From Bacteroidales bacterium (GTDB lineage: Bacteria; Bacteroidota; Bacteroidia; Bacteroidales; WCHB1-69), in the NCBI GenBank assembly GCA_016290715.1, contig JAEEUY010000119.1:1-14751 (forward strand): 14,751 nucleotides of DNA, written 5' to 3'. The position numbers and the translations under genes are program-made. Below, one piece after another: positions 1 through 7,080 of this stretch; the first letter of the stretch is position 1, and every line of letters starts with the position of its first letter. The notes below the pieces were generated by a model that saw only the letters and a list, made by a program, of their open reading frames with translations, did no database searches and was not told the origin of the DNA.

Positions 1-270
1 CGGTTGGAAAAAGCAACCACTTACGATGAAATCAAGGCGGCCATGAAACGCGCTTCTGAAAATGAACTCAAAGGTGTTTTGGGTTATACAGAAGAGATGG
101 TCGTATCTTCTGATTTTGTAGGGGATAAAAGAACTTCCATTTTTGATGCCAACGCCGGAATCATGCTGAACGAGCATTTTGTAAAACTCATTTCATGGTA
201 TGATAATGAATGGGGCTATTCAAACAAGGTACTCGAACTCATCAACCACATGGCACAAGAAAACGAATAA
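1..270 (+). CDS. gap: Type I glyceraldehyde-3-phosphate dehydrogenase, C-terminal part
   Basis: This is the last 89 codons of a GAPDH gene whose start lies before the window; the reading frame is open from base 1 and ends at TAA 268-270. GAPDH oxidises and phosphorylates glyceraldehyde 3-phosphate to 1,3-bisphosphoglycerate using NAD(P)+ in cytosolic glycolysis. The visible piece carries the conserved C-terminal half of the catalytic domain: SSDFVGD, SIFDANAGI and the hallmark SWYDNEWGYS near the end, followed by the terminal helix. The catalytic cysteine lies upstream and is not visible. A strong palindromic hairpin follows 20 bases after the stop. The family call is secure; NAD versus NADP preference cannot be judged from this part. 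Confidence 0.96.
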   Translation, partial: RLEKATTYDEIKAAMKRASENELKGVLGYTEEMVVSSDFVGDKRTSIFDANAGIMLNEHFVKLISWYDNEWGYSNKVLELINHMAQENE

Positions 271-290
271 CAATATACCCTTATCTGGAA

Positions 291-324
291 GCAAAGACGG
301 AGCATGCTCCGTCTTTGCTTTTAT
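291..324 (+). terminator. Rho-independent terminator of gap (perfect palindrome)
   Basis: Bases 291-318 form a perfect 28-base palindrome. Folded, it gives a 12-bp stem with a CATG loop, followed by TTTTAT at 319-324. Its position 20 bases after the gap stop fits an intrinsic terminator. The U-tract is short, so termination may be partial. Because the palindrome is perfectly symmetric, a dimeric protein binding site is a less likely alternative. Confidence 0.85.
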
Positions 325-330
325 ACCAAC

Positions 331-930
331 ATGAATCTTCCTTCAAACTATTTCCTACAAAATGATGTTGTCTTTATAGCCAAAGACCTCCTCGGGAAGT
401 ATTTATTCACCACCATTGACGGACAAATTGCCGGCGGAATCATCACAGAGACAGAAGCCTATAAAGGCACCGATGACAAAGCATCACACGCATACCATGG
501 CCGGCGCACCCTCCGCAACGAGATGATGTACCATGAAGGAGGTGTAATTTACGTTTACCAATGCTACGGCATTCACTATATGCTCAATTTCGTTACAAAC
601 CGGAAAGATATTCCCGATGCTATCCTCATCCGTGGAATCTTTCCCACACATGGCGGGGAACTCATGCTATGCAGGACGGGAAAAGCCAAACTAAACGCCA
701 ACCTTACTGATGGTCCCGGTAAAGTAGCCAAGGCATTGGGCATCAACAAATCACATAACGGATTATCGATCTCTTCCCCTACTATATGGGTAGAAGACCG
801 CCAACTCGTGATTCCTGAAAAGGCCATCACCAATACACCACGCATCGGGGTGGACTATGCCGGAGAAGATGCCCTTCTCCCCTACCGTTTTGTCATTGCC
901 CAAGCAACAAACCTGCTTGCAAATATATAA
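331..930 (+). CDS. mpg: DNA-3-methyladenine glycosylase (AAG/MPG family)
   Basis: This base-excision repair enzyme removes alkylated and deaminated purines such as 3-methyladenine and hypoxanthine. From ATG 331 it has 199 residues, close to the usual bacterial length (about 190-200). ETEAY at residues 40-44 matches the family catalytic motif, with Glu42 as the water-activating base (human Glu125) and Tyr44 as the base-stacking tyrosine (human Tyr127). His53, in ASHAYHGRRT, matches human His136. YVYQCYG at 74-80 and DGPGK further on are also family features. An in-frame ATG at 304 lies inside the gap terminator stem and would add nine residues outside the family, so ATG 331 is preferred. No promoter element is visible between the terminator and the start, so expression probably depends on read-through from gap or on a promoter inside gap. 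The gene ends in TAA. Confidence 0.95.
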   Translation: MNLPSNYFLQNDVVFIAKDLLGKYLFTTIDGQIAGGIITETEAYKGTDDKASHAYHGRRTLRNEMMYHEGGVIYVYQCYGIHYMLNFVTNRKDIPDAILIRGIFPTHGGELMLCRTGKAKLNANLTDGPGKVAKALGINKSHNGLSISSPTIWVEDRQLVIPEKAITNTPRIGVDYAGEDALLPYRFVIAQATNLLANI

Positions 931-968
931 TGGACATGGTCATAGCTATATGCAATCATATATTTTCT

Positions 969-976
969 TACCTTTG
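969..976 (+). promoter_or_regulatory. Bacteroidetes -7 promoter element for atoE
   Basis: TACCTTTG matches the TAnnTTTG consensus of the Bacteroidetes primary sigma factor and is followed by C. It lies 52 bases before the atoE start. No good TTTG -33 box is present at the expected 19-21 base spacing. Confidence 0.6.
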
Positions 977-1028
977 CCCTCGCATTGTAATAAAATACAA
1001 CTACTTTATTTATAATTAATTACAAATA

Positions 1029-2381
1029 ATGTTTCAGCATATCATCCGATTTTGTGTCCGTTTGGTGCAACGCTACCTGCCAGAGCCTTTTATTTTTGCC
1101 ATCATACTGACCATTGTGGCAGCGTGTATTGCCATGCCTTTGTGTCATCAAACACCCGTTGAGATTGTGGAACACTGGGGCAATGGCGTATGGGGATTGC
1201 TGGCTTTTGCCATGCAGATGGCCTTGGTGCTGGTGTGCGGTTCCACTTTGGCGGCGGCGCCCATTGTAAAAAAAGGGATCAGTGCTTTAGCCAGCTTACC
1301 CAAGCGCCCTACGGGAGCCATCGCGCTCGTTACCGCCATCTCGGCTGTTGCTTGCTGGCTCAACTGGGGATTCGGTCTCATTGTCGGCGTTATTTTTGCC
1401 AAGGAGATTGCCCGGAAGCTCCAAGGCGTGGATTACCGACTACTCATTGCCTCTGCCTATAGCGGATTTGTGGTGTGGCACGCGGGGTTATCCGGTTCCA
1501 TCCCATTAACCATGGCCACCCCCGGCGAAGCATTAACCCAAGCGACCAACGGCATCCTCGCAGCTCCCATTCCCGTTAGCCAAACGATATTCAGTCCCTA
1601 CAATCTGATAATCGTCCTATTGGTCATCATAGCCATTGTTGCAGTGAATGTGTGGATGCATCCCAAGCCGGAGTCGGTAGTTTCTGTCGATCAGAATCTG
1701 TTAACAGAGGAAGGCAATACGACGTTGCCCGAACCGCACACACCTTCAGAAAAGATGGAGCAAAGCCGGCTGTTAGGCTGGCTCATCGCCCTCATCGGCA
1801 TCGGCTATCTGGTCATCAAACTCGGACTGCGTGGCGGCACGGTGGATTTAAACACCGTCATCATGATATTCTTGTTTGCTGGAATTATCCTGCATGGCAC
1901 ACCCATTGCATACGTGCGTGCTTTTGCCAAAGCGGCCACGGGAGCGGCAGGCATCATCTTGCAATTCCCATTCTACGCAGGCATTATGGGCATCATCACA
2001 GGTATTGGGGAATCGGGCATCTGCTTTGGCACTGTTATCAGCGATGCTTGCATTGCCATTTCCACACCACGCACCTATCCCCTGCTCACTTTCCTTTGCG
2101 CCGCCGTGCTCAATATCTTTGTCCCCTCAGGAGGCGGGCACTGGGCGATACAAGCCCCCATCATGTTTGCCGCCGGCGCCAATTTGGGCGTTGACCACGG
2201 ACTGACGGGGATTGCCATCGCATGGGGAGATGCTTGGACTAACCTCATACAACCTTTCTGGGCCATTCCTGCCTTGGCCATCGCCAAACTCAATGCCAAA
2301 GATATCATGGGGTTTTGCCTCATTGACCTCATCATTTCAGGGATTATCATCTGCGGAGGACTCCTATTTTGGGCATGGTAG
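1029..2381 (+). CDS. atoE: Short-chain fatty acid transporter, AtoE family
   Basis: This 450-residue, very hydrophobic inner-membrane protein is of the AtoE/SCFA_trans family; E. coli AtoE, of similar length, imports short-chain fatty acids for the acetoacetate/butyrate degradation operon. Family landmarks include the N-terminal RYLPEPF followed by a long membrane segment, NWGFGLIVG near residues 112-120, WHAGLSGSIPL, and PSGGGHWAIQAPIM near 366-380. About ten to twelve membrane segments are apparent, with a polar loop near residues 215-250. The ATG at 1029 follows an AT-rich leader with a TAnnTTTG promoter. Parts of the gene are richer in G+C than most neighbours. No atoD or atoA lies next to it, although a CoA-transferase subunit A occurs about 5.7 kb away on the other strand. 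Direction of transport (uptake or export of fermentation acids) cannot be decided. The gene ends in TAG with no clear terminator. Confidence 0.92.
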   Translation: MFQHIIRFCVRLVQRYLPEPFIFAIILTIVAACIAMPLCHQTPVEIVEHWGNGVWGLLAFAMQMALVLVCGSTLAAAPIVKKGISALASLPKRPTGAIALVTAISAVACWLNWGFGLIVGVIFAKEIARKLQGVDYRLLIASAYSGFVVWHAGLSGSIPLTMATPGEALTQATNGILAAPIPVSQTIFSPYNLIIVLLVIIAIVAVNVWMHPKPESVVSVDQNLLTEEGNTTLPEPHTPSEKMEQSRLLGWLIALIGIGYLVIKLGLRGGTVDLNTVIMIFLFAGIILHGTPIAYVRAFAKAATGAAGIILQFPFYAGIMGIITGIGESGICFGTVISDACIAISTPRTYPLLTFLCAAVLNIFVPSGGGHWAIQAPIMFAAGANLGVDHGLTGIAIAWGDAWTNLIQPFWAIPALAIAKLNAKDIMGFCLIDLIISGIIICGGLLFWAW

Positions 2382-2464
2382 AGCCTCATTGCCTTTATTA
2401 AAATAATTTGCAACTCTCGCACTGATAAATATTTCTTATCTTACAACATTCCAAAAAAATATTG

Positions 2465-2472
2465 TAAATTTG
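2465..2472 (+). promoter_or_regulatory. -7 promoter element for the outer-membrane protein gene
   Basis: TAAATTTG is an exact TAnnTTTG match followed by C, 17 bases before the ATG at 2490. That implies a 5' leader of roughly ten bases. A degenerate -33 candidate, TTAC, lies at 2441-2444 with 20-base spacing. Confidence 0.7.
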
Positions 2473-2489
2473 CGCCCTAATTTTTACCA

Positions 2490-3215
2490 ATGAAGAGAAT
2501 AACTTTTACCATTGTCTTTTTACTTTCCACTTTTTGTGTTCTGGCACAAAATGCTACAGAACATAAAAATAATCAAAAAGATAGTATCAAACGCCATATT
2601 ATAGAGAAGCCTGTTATTATCAGAGACCGATTAACTTTTGATATTTTTCACTCTTTTTGGATGGGGGCACCTTCCCAAGGGAATTTCAAAAAATTCAACC
2701 CGGGGTTTAATGTAACCGCCATGTGGGATTTCACCCTACCCCAACAATCCAGCATATCATTTGGTTTGGGATTAGGGTTCAGTTATTTCTCCCAATATTC
2801 CAATTGTCTGCTCCAATACGACTATCAAACGGGCATCAACACCTACTACATTATTCCTGAGAACATCAAGTATAAAACCAATCGCATTGTCTATACCAAT
2901 TGTAATCTTCCCATTGAAATCCGCTACAGACATCGTTGCGGATTCAAATTCAGCGTGGGTATTCATGTCGGCTTGGTGTCTGGTTTAGCGCACAGGTACA
3001 AAGGTCCCAACTATGATGGGACAACCGATGTTACGTTAAATTATAAAAACAGGGATTTTTACGACAAAACAAAGTTCAGTGCAGATGTATATGCACGTAT
3101 CGGCTGGAAAGCCATTGGCGTATATTATTCCTACCAACTCAACAAAGTGTTTGCAAGCGGCAAAGGTCCTAACATCAACCCCATGTCGGTGGGAATTTCC
3201 ATAAGTTTGTTTTAA
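2490..3215 (+). CDS. Predicted outer-membrane beta-barrel protein
   Basis: This 241-residue exported protein has no function I can recognise. The first 19 residues form a signal peptide: Lys-Arg, a hydrophobic stretch, then CVLA before Gln20. The mature part is rich in alternating hydrophobic and polar stretches with many Tyr and Phe residues (SFGLGLGFSYFSQYS, FKFSVGIHVGLVSGL, IGVYYSYQLNKVF), and the chain ends in Phe in SVGISISLF. A terminal Phe is the usual sorting signal of outer-membrane barrels. It resembles the loose PorT/OMP_b-brl class common in Bacteroidetes, about eight strands by eye. It has its own promoter and lies 32 bases upstream of ispH on the same strand, with no terminator between, so co-transcription is possible. 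It ends in TAA. The barrel topology is inferred from pattern only. Confidence 0.8.
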   Translation: MKRITFTIVFLLSTFCVLAQNATEHKNNQKDSIKRHIIEKPVIIRDRLTFDIFHSFWMGAPSQGNFKKFNPGFNVTAMWDFTLPQQSSISFGLGLGFSYFSQYSNCLLQYDYQTGINTYYIIPENIKYKTNRIVYTNCNLPIEIRYRHRCGFKFSVGIHVGLVSGLAHRYKGPNYDGTTDVTLNYKNRDFYDKTKFSADVYARIGWKAIGVYYSYQLNKVFASGKGPNINPMSVGISISLF

Positions 3216-3247
3216 TCCGCTTTTACTTAATTGTTATATTGTTTGAT

Positions 3248-4144
3248 ATGTCTGATTCTACAAATAACAAAATAGTAATTGATAAACATTCCGGTTTTTG
3301 CAGTGGTGTTATTAATGCCATCAAAACCGCTGAAATGTGGTTAGCCAAAGAACCCGCCCTCTATTGCCTCGGGGACATTGTACACAACAATGAAGAGTTG
3401 CAGCGGCTCACCGCAATGGGACTGCAAATCATTAGTCATGAAGAGTTCAAACAACTGCATCATGCACGAGTGCTCATTCGTGCCCATGGGGAGCCTCCTG
3501 AAACCTACCAAATAGCCCGCCAAAACGACATTGAACTGGTGGATGCCACTTGCAAAGTGGTGCTTAATCTCCAAAAAACAATTCACCAGTTTTACAAATC
3601 CCAACAATTCAACCATGGACAGATATTGATATTTGGCAAAGAAGGTCATGCGGAGGTGGTGGGATTGCTGGGACAAACTGCTCAACACGGCATTGTTATC
3701 TCCTCCATCCAAGATATTCATAAAATCGACTTTTCCCGTCCATCGATGCTTTATTCGCAAACAACACAGAATATCAGTGAGTATCAGGAAGTTATAGCAA
3801 AAATTCAAGAGAAGTATGATGCATTAAATCGTTCCGAATACTTTTCTTATGCGCATACAATCTGCCATAGTGTTATTCATCGGGCGCAACAAATCCAACA
3901 ATTTGCCGCCCATTTCGAAAAAGTCATTTTTGTTTCTGGAGAAAAAAGCTCCAATGGACTTTACCTTTTTGATATTTGCAAAAAAACAAATCCACATACT
4001 TTTTTCATTTCCAATATTGAGCAGCTTAAGGAAATCCCAATCAGAAACGAAGACCACATCGGCATTTGCGGAGCCACCTCAACCCCTATGTGGCTGATGG
4101 AACTAGTAAAAAAGCAATTAGAAATTATTATTAACAATTCATAA
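3248..4144 (+). CDS. ispH: 4-hydroxy-3-methylbut-2-enyl diphosphate reductase
   Basis: IspH (LytB) is the last enzyme of the MEP isoprenoid pathway; it reduces HMBPP to IPP and DMAPP with a [4Fe-4S] cluster. From ATG 3248 the protein has 298 residues. The three cluster cysteines are Cys18 (SGFCSGV), Cys102 (DATCKVV) and Cys206 (TICHSV). Substrate-pocket residues are also present: His46 (DIVHNN), His80 (RAHGE), His134 and Glu136 (GHAEVVG), QTT at 171-173, SSN at 234-236 and Ser278 in GATSTP. A TTG three codons upstream (3239) is possible but less likely. After Cys206 the sequence reads HSVIHR, where the family usually has an Asn-Arg pair as in ANR or TNR, a small deviation. The gene lies 12 bases upstream of nhaD and is probably co-transcribed with it. 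It ends in TAA. Confidence 0.95.
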   Translation: MSDSTNNKIVIDKHSGFCSGVINAIKTAEMWLAKEPALYCLGDIVHNNEELQRLTAMGLQIISHEEFKQLHHARVLIRAHGEPPETYQIARQNDIELVDATCKVVLNLQKTIHQFYKSQQFNHGQILIFGKEGHAEVVGLLGQTAQHGIVISSIQDIHKIDFSRPSMLYSQTTQNISEYQEVIAKIQEKYDALNRSEYFSYAHTICHSVIHRAQQIQQFAAHFEKVIFVSGEKSSNGLYLFDICKKTNPHTFFISNIEQLKEIPIRNEDHIGICGATSTPMWLMELVKKQLEIIINNS

Positions 4145-4156
4145 AATCATAACGTT

Positions 4157-5887
4157 ATGTTTATTTTCATGATTATTGCGTTCATCATAGGTTATGTAAT
4201 TATAGCCCTTGAACACCCTTTAAAAATCAACAAGACGGCCACAGCACTGCTATTAGGTGTGTTTTTATGGACGTGTGCCATCATTGGTGGCTCCGACATT
4301 TTGGTTAATTCTGAGGCGTTCCGTGACTATACCATGAATCATCCGTGAAGCAACTTTACCGACTGGTTGGTACATTCTCAATTACTTCATGCGTTAGGGG
4401 AAATCGCTGAAATCTTATTCTTCCTAATGGGTGCCATGACCATTGTAGAACTCGTTGATAATCAAGGTGGGTTTAAAATTATCACCGATAGAATCAAGAC
4501 CACCAAAAAAGTTAAATTATTATGGATTTTATCTATCCTAACCTTTTTCATGTCAGCAGTTTTGGATAATCTGACAACCTCTATTGTGATGGTGGCATTA
4601 TTGCGCAAATTGATTGGAGACAAGAAAGACCGCTGGTTTTATGCGAGCATGGTGATTGTGGCTGCCAACGCCGGCGGCGCATGGTCGCCCATCGGTGATG
4701 TTACCACCATTATGTTATGGATTGCCGGAAAAGTGTCCTCTCTCAACATCATTGAAATGACCTTCCTTTCCAGTGCCGTTTCCCTCATCGTGCCGCTCAT
4801 CATTCTCTCCTTCATTTTGAAAGGAGAAATTGAAAGACCTGAAAATGAAGAAGTCCAATTAGAAGCATCTTTTGAAACCGCTCCTTGGCAAAGCACACTC
4901 TTCTTAATTATCGGTGTAGGTGCCTTGGTATGTGTCCCTGTTTTCAAAACATTAACACACCTTCCTCCCTATATCGGAATGTTGGGCGGGTTGAGCATTC
5001 TTTGGATTCTTTCTGAAATTGTGCACCGCCACGATGAAGAAGATGTGAAAGCCAAATATGCTATCAGCTCTGTTATCTCCAGAATAGATATGCCCAGCAT
5101 TCTATTCTTCCTTGGTATTTTACTGGCTGTTAATGCCCTACAATCTATCGGGCACCTCTCCCTCTTGGCCAATCAATTGGATACCATCCCACTTCAAGAA
5201 CCCGGCAAATATTACACTATCAGTGCCATTATCGGGGTTTTGTCCTCCATCGTTGACAACGTGCCGTTAGTAGCAGCCACTATGGGCATGTACACTTTCC
5301 CAATGGACCACTATTTCTGGGAATTCATGGCTTACTGCGCAGGGACAGGAGGCAGCTTGCTCATCATCGGTTCTGCCGCCGGCGTTGCTGTAATGGGTAT
5401 GGAAAAAATCGACTTTATCTGGTATCTCAAACATATTTCCTGGATTGCTCTCGTAGGTTATCTTGCCGGTTGCGGTACTTTTATATGCGAAAAAAGCATC
5501 AGAAGCCATTTTTCGGATGAATCACAAAACCAGGCTACGGTAGAAATGACCGAAGAGGGAATTGCCCAATATCTGGAAAATAACACTTTCTATATCACCC
5601 AAAGCAGTCTGGAAGATGGATTGATGGACAGCATCAGAATGAATTTCATCCAATATGCTGATAATGATATGTACGGCATTCATGCCAAAAGCTATGTTAC
5701 TGATTTGAAAAAAGACACTATTTACTATTTCCAACAACAAAGTATGTTGTCCAAGTCCACCCTTGAATTTCATATTGAAGACACCGTTGGCTATGTTATC
5801 TATGGTGATCAGCAATTAGGCATTACCCAATCGGGTAAATTATACCTGATAAGTCAAAATGGTTCCGTTGAACTAATAAAAGAATAA
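4157..5887 (+). pseudogene. nhaD: NhaD-type Na+/H+ antiporter, whole frame, interrupted by TGA at codon 64
   Basis: One continuous reading frame of 577 codons encodes an NhaD/ArsB-superfamily sodium-proton antiporter, broken only by TGA at 4346-4348. Residues 1-63 hold the first two membrane segments (FIFMIIAFIIGYVIIALEHP and the ATALLLGVFLWTCAIIGG stretch) and run into the loop FRDYTMNHP. After the stop, SNFTDWLVHSQLLHALGEI continues the same family alignment without frameshift or gap. TGA is a normal stop in this genome: kdsA, the nucleoside kinase and the DUF4290 gene all end in it. The site therefore looks like a single-base nonsense change in a variable loop (GGA, CGA or TGG are one base away), or a sequence error. 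Everything downstream is intact, so any inactivation is recent. It follows ispH by 12 bases and precedes the nucleotidyltransferase by 3. Confidence 0.8.
4367..5887 (+). CDS. nhaD: NhaD antiporter, long downstream fragment with C-terminal extension
   Basis: This is the 506-codon open part after the in-frame TGA; TTG at 4367 is the first possible restart codon and ATG codons inside the next helix (from 4430) are alternatives, so the real start, if any, is unknown. NhaD features are clear: EILFFLMGAMTIVELVD, LDNLTTSIVMVALLRKL, AANAGGAWSPIGDVTTIML near residues 99-117, and VDNVPLVAATMGMY near 296-309. The membrane part ends near residue 375 (VGYLAGCGTFICEKS). About 130 further residues follow, soluble, mixed alpha/beta and acidic at first, with several short strand-like stretches (NTFYITQ, DTIYYFQQQ, VGYVIYGDQQLGI, KLYLISQ). 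I do not recognise this extension; NhaD proteins usually end shortly after the last helix. Without the first two membrane segments the product is unlikely to be a normal antiporter. It ends in TAA. Confidence 0.75.
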   Translation: MVHSQLLHALGEIAEILFFLMGAMTIVELVDNQGGFKIITDRIKTTKKVKLLWILSILTFFMSAVLDNLTTSIVMVALLRKLIGDKKDRWFYASMVIVAANAGGAWSPIGDVTTIMLWIAGKVSSLNIIEMTFLSSAVSLIVPLIILSFILKGEIERPENEEVQLEASFETAPWQSTLFLIIGVGALVCVPVFKTLTHLPPYIGMLGGLSILWILSEIVHRHDEEDVKAKYAISSVISRIDMPSILFFLGILLAVNALQSIGHLSLLANQLDTIPLQEPGKYYTISAIIGVLSSIVDNVPLVAATMGMYTFPMDHYFWEFMAYCAGTGGSLLIIGSAAGVAVMGMEKIDFIWYLKHISWIALVGYLAGCGTFICEKSIRSHFSDESQNQATVEMTEEGIAQYLENNTFYITQSSLEDGLMDSIRMNFIQYADNDMYGIHAKSYVTDLKKDTIYYFQQQSMLSKSTLEFHIEDTVGYVIYGDQQLGITQSGKLYLISQNGSVELIKE

Positions 5888-5890
5888 TTT

Positions 5891-6763
5891 ATGAAACCTA
5901 CCCTTCTTATTTTAGCCGCCGGCATGGGAAGTCGCTACGGTGGCTTGAAACAACTTGACCAATTAGGACCTCACGGGGAAACCATTATGGATTACTCTGT
6001 TGACTTTGCTATCCAAGCCGGCTTTGGCAAAGTGGTTTTCGTGATCAGAAAAAGCATGGAAGAGGATTTTAAAACCCATATCCTTTCCAAATATATCCAT
6101 AAAGTGGCGGTGGATTACGTTTTTCAAGAATTAAACGCACTCCCGGAAGGCTTTTCAGTCAATCCGGAAAGGGTGAAACCATACGGGACTGCCCACGCTA
6201 TTTTAGTGGCAAAAGAAGCTGTACGCGAACCTTTCGCCGTTATCAATGCGGATGATTTTTATGGCAAAGATGCATTCAACGTGATGTCCCATTTTCTGCA
6301 AACGCCACAAAAAGAAAACCAACCCCATTTTTCCATGATAGGCTACCGGTTGGAAAACACGCTTTCTGAAAACGGGACCGTTTCTCGAGGAGTATGTACA
6401 GCCAATGAAAACAACGAATTGGTAAATATTACAGAAATGACTAAAATTCAAAGAGTTGGACAAACCATCAAAAACATTCCTGAAATTGGAGAGGAGACTG
6501 TTTTGGATGGGAGTACGCCCGTTTCTATGAACTTTTGGGGATTTACGCCTCTTTTCTTTCAAAAGTTAGATGCCATGTTCGTTGATTTCCTGCGCAACAA
6601 CAATGATAATCCCAAATCGGAATTTCAAATACCTACCGTCATCAACTATTTCCTGACAAGCGGTGCCGCCAAAATTGACATCCTAAAAAGTGATGCGCAA
6701 TGGTTTGGGGTAACTTATCAGGCGGATAGAGAATATGTTGTACAAAAATTGAAGCAACTATAA
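5891..6763 (+). CDS. Nucleotidyltransferase family protein (sugar-1-phosphate type)
   Basis: This 290-residue protein has the N-terminal Rossmann-like fold of NDP-sugar pyrophosphorylases, which couple NTP and a sugar 1-phosphate (or similar) to make an NDP-sugar. The signature loop LAAGMGSRYGGLKQ spans residues 8-21, with Arg15 and Lys20 in the usual catalytic places. INADDFYG at 118-125 supplies the metal-binding acidic pair Asp121/Asp122. KPYGTAHAIL near 96-105 fits the nucleotide-binding region. The length suits a single catalytic domain without the beta-helix seen in GlmU. Substrate is unknown, and no sugar-biosynthesis neighbour helps. It starts 3 bases after the nhaD stop, so the two are probably one transcript, and a strong terminator follows 20 bases after its TAA. 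Confidence 0.85.
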   Translation: MKPTLLILAAGMGSRYGGLKQLDQLGPHGETIMDYSVDFAIQAGFGKVVFVIRKSMEEDFKTHILSKYIHKVAVDYVFQELNALPEGFSVNPERVKPYGTAHAILVAKEAVREPFAVINADDFYGKDAFNVMSHFLQTPQKENQPHFSMIGYRLENTLSENGTVSRGVCTANENNELVNITEMTKIQRVGQTIKNIPEIGEETVLDGSTPVSMNFWGFTPLFFQKLDAMFVDFLRNNNDNPKSEFQIPTVINYFLTSGAAKIDILKSDAQWFGVTYQADREYVVQKLKQL

Positions 6764-6784
6764 TATCCAGAATTTTTCCATAGT

Positions 6785-6829
6785 AAATGGCTATTTTCTT
6801 GTTTGGCAAAAGAATAGCCATTTTTATTT
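6785..6829 (+). terminator. Rho-independent terminator after the nucleotidyltransferase gene
   Basis: An 11-bp stem pairs 6785-6795 with 6813-6823, with a further CTT/AAG pairing inside the loop region, and is followed by TTTTTATTT. It closes the ispH-nhaD-nucleotidyltransferase block. Confidence 0.85.
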
Positions 6830-6872
6830 GCAAAAAAACAAGAAAAAAACAGTACCGGGATTCTTGCCCTAC

Positions 6873-6909
6873 ATAAATAAAAAGAGGATGACTATTTTCA
6901 GTCATCCTC
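6873..6909 (-). terminator. Rho-independent terminator of the tRNA gene
   Basis: A perfect 10-bp stem pairs 6884-6893 with 6900-6909 around a 6-base loop. Read on the minus strand it is followed by TTTTTATTTATG, a good U-tract. It lies 10 bases beyond the tRNA 3' end and so ends that transcript. Confidence 0.88.
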
Positions 6910-6919
6910 CTCGCTTTTG

Positions 6920-6993
6920 TGGTCCCTCAAGGGCTCGAACCTTGGACCCTCTGATTATGAGTCAGATGCTCTAACCAACTGAGCTAAGGGACC
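6920..6993 (-). tRNA. tRNA with anticodon CAT (elongator Met, or Ile2 read by lysidine)
   Basis: The minus strand folds into a complete 74-base cloverleaf. The acceptor stem is GGTCCCT/AGGGACC with discriminator A. The D arm is GCTC/GAGC and the anticodon stem is TCTGA/TCAGA with loop CTCATAA (anticodon at 6957-6959). The variable loop has five bases, and the T arm is CAAGG/CCTTG with TTCGAGC. No 3' CCA is encoded. CAT occurs in elongator tRNA-Met and in tRNA-Ile2, whose C34 is modified to lysidine by TilS. C4-G69 and C5-G68, as here, are identity features of E. coli tRNA-Ile2, so Ile2 is possible. It is not clearly an initiator tRNA, because the 1-72 pair is G-C. It has its own promoter and terminator. 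Confidence 0.95.
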
Positions 6994-7020
6994 TGCTTTT
7001 CTTTTTCAGAAATGCGGGTG

Positions 7021-7028
7021 CAAAAATA
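7021..7028 (-). promoter_or_regulatory. -7 promoter element for the tRNA gene
   Basis: On the minus strand this reads TATTTTTG followed by C, matching TAnnTTTG. It lies 27 bases upstream of the mature tRNA 5' end, leaving a short 5' leader for RNase P to remove. No -33 box of good fit was seen. Confidence 0.65.
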
Positions 7029-7080
7029 CACTATTTTTTCAATCGCACAGCACCCTGTCAAATATTTTTTATTTTTTCAT

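Noticed and set aside
304..330. Earlier ATG for mpg at 304
   Set aside because: It lies inside the terminator stem and adds nine residues that do not fit the family; ATG 331 is the better start.
1652..2205. Long overlapping frames inside atoE
   Set aside because: They are out of frame with a clear membrane transporter gene, rich in His, Arg and Cys, and arise from its G+C-rich codons.
4346..4372. Selenocysteine at the nhaD TGA, with a small hairpin TACC/GGTA downstream whose loop contains GGTT
   Set aside because: The stem is only 4 bp, NhaD is not a known selenoprotein family, and the site is a variable loop rather than a conserved Cys position. Nonsense change or sequence error is simpler.
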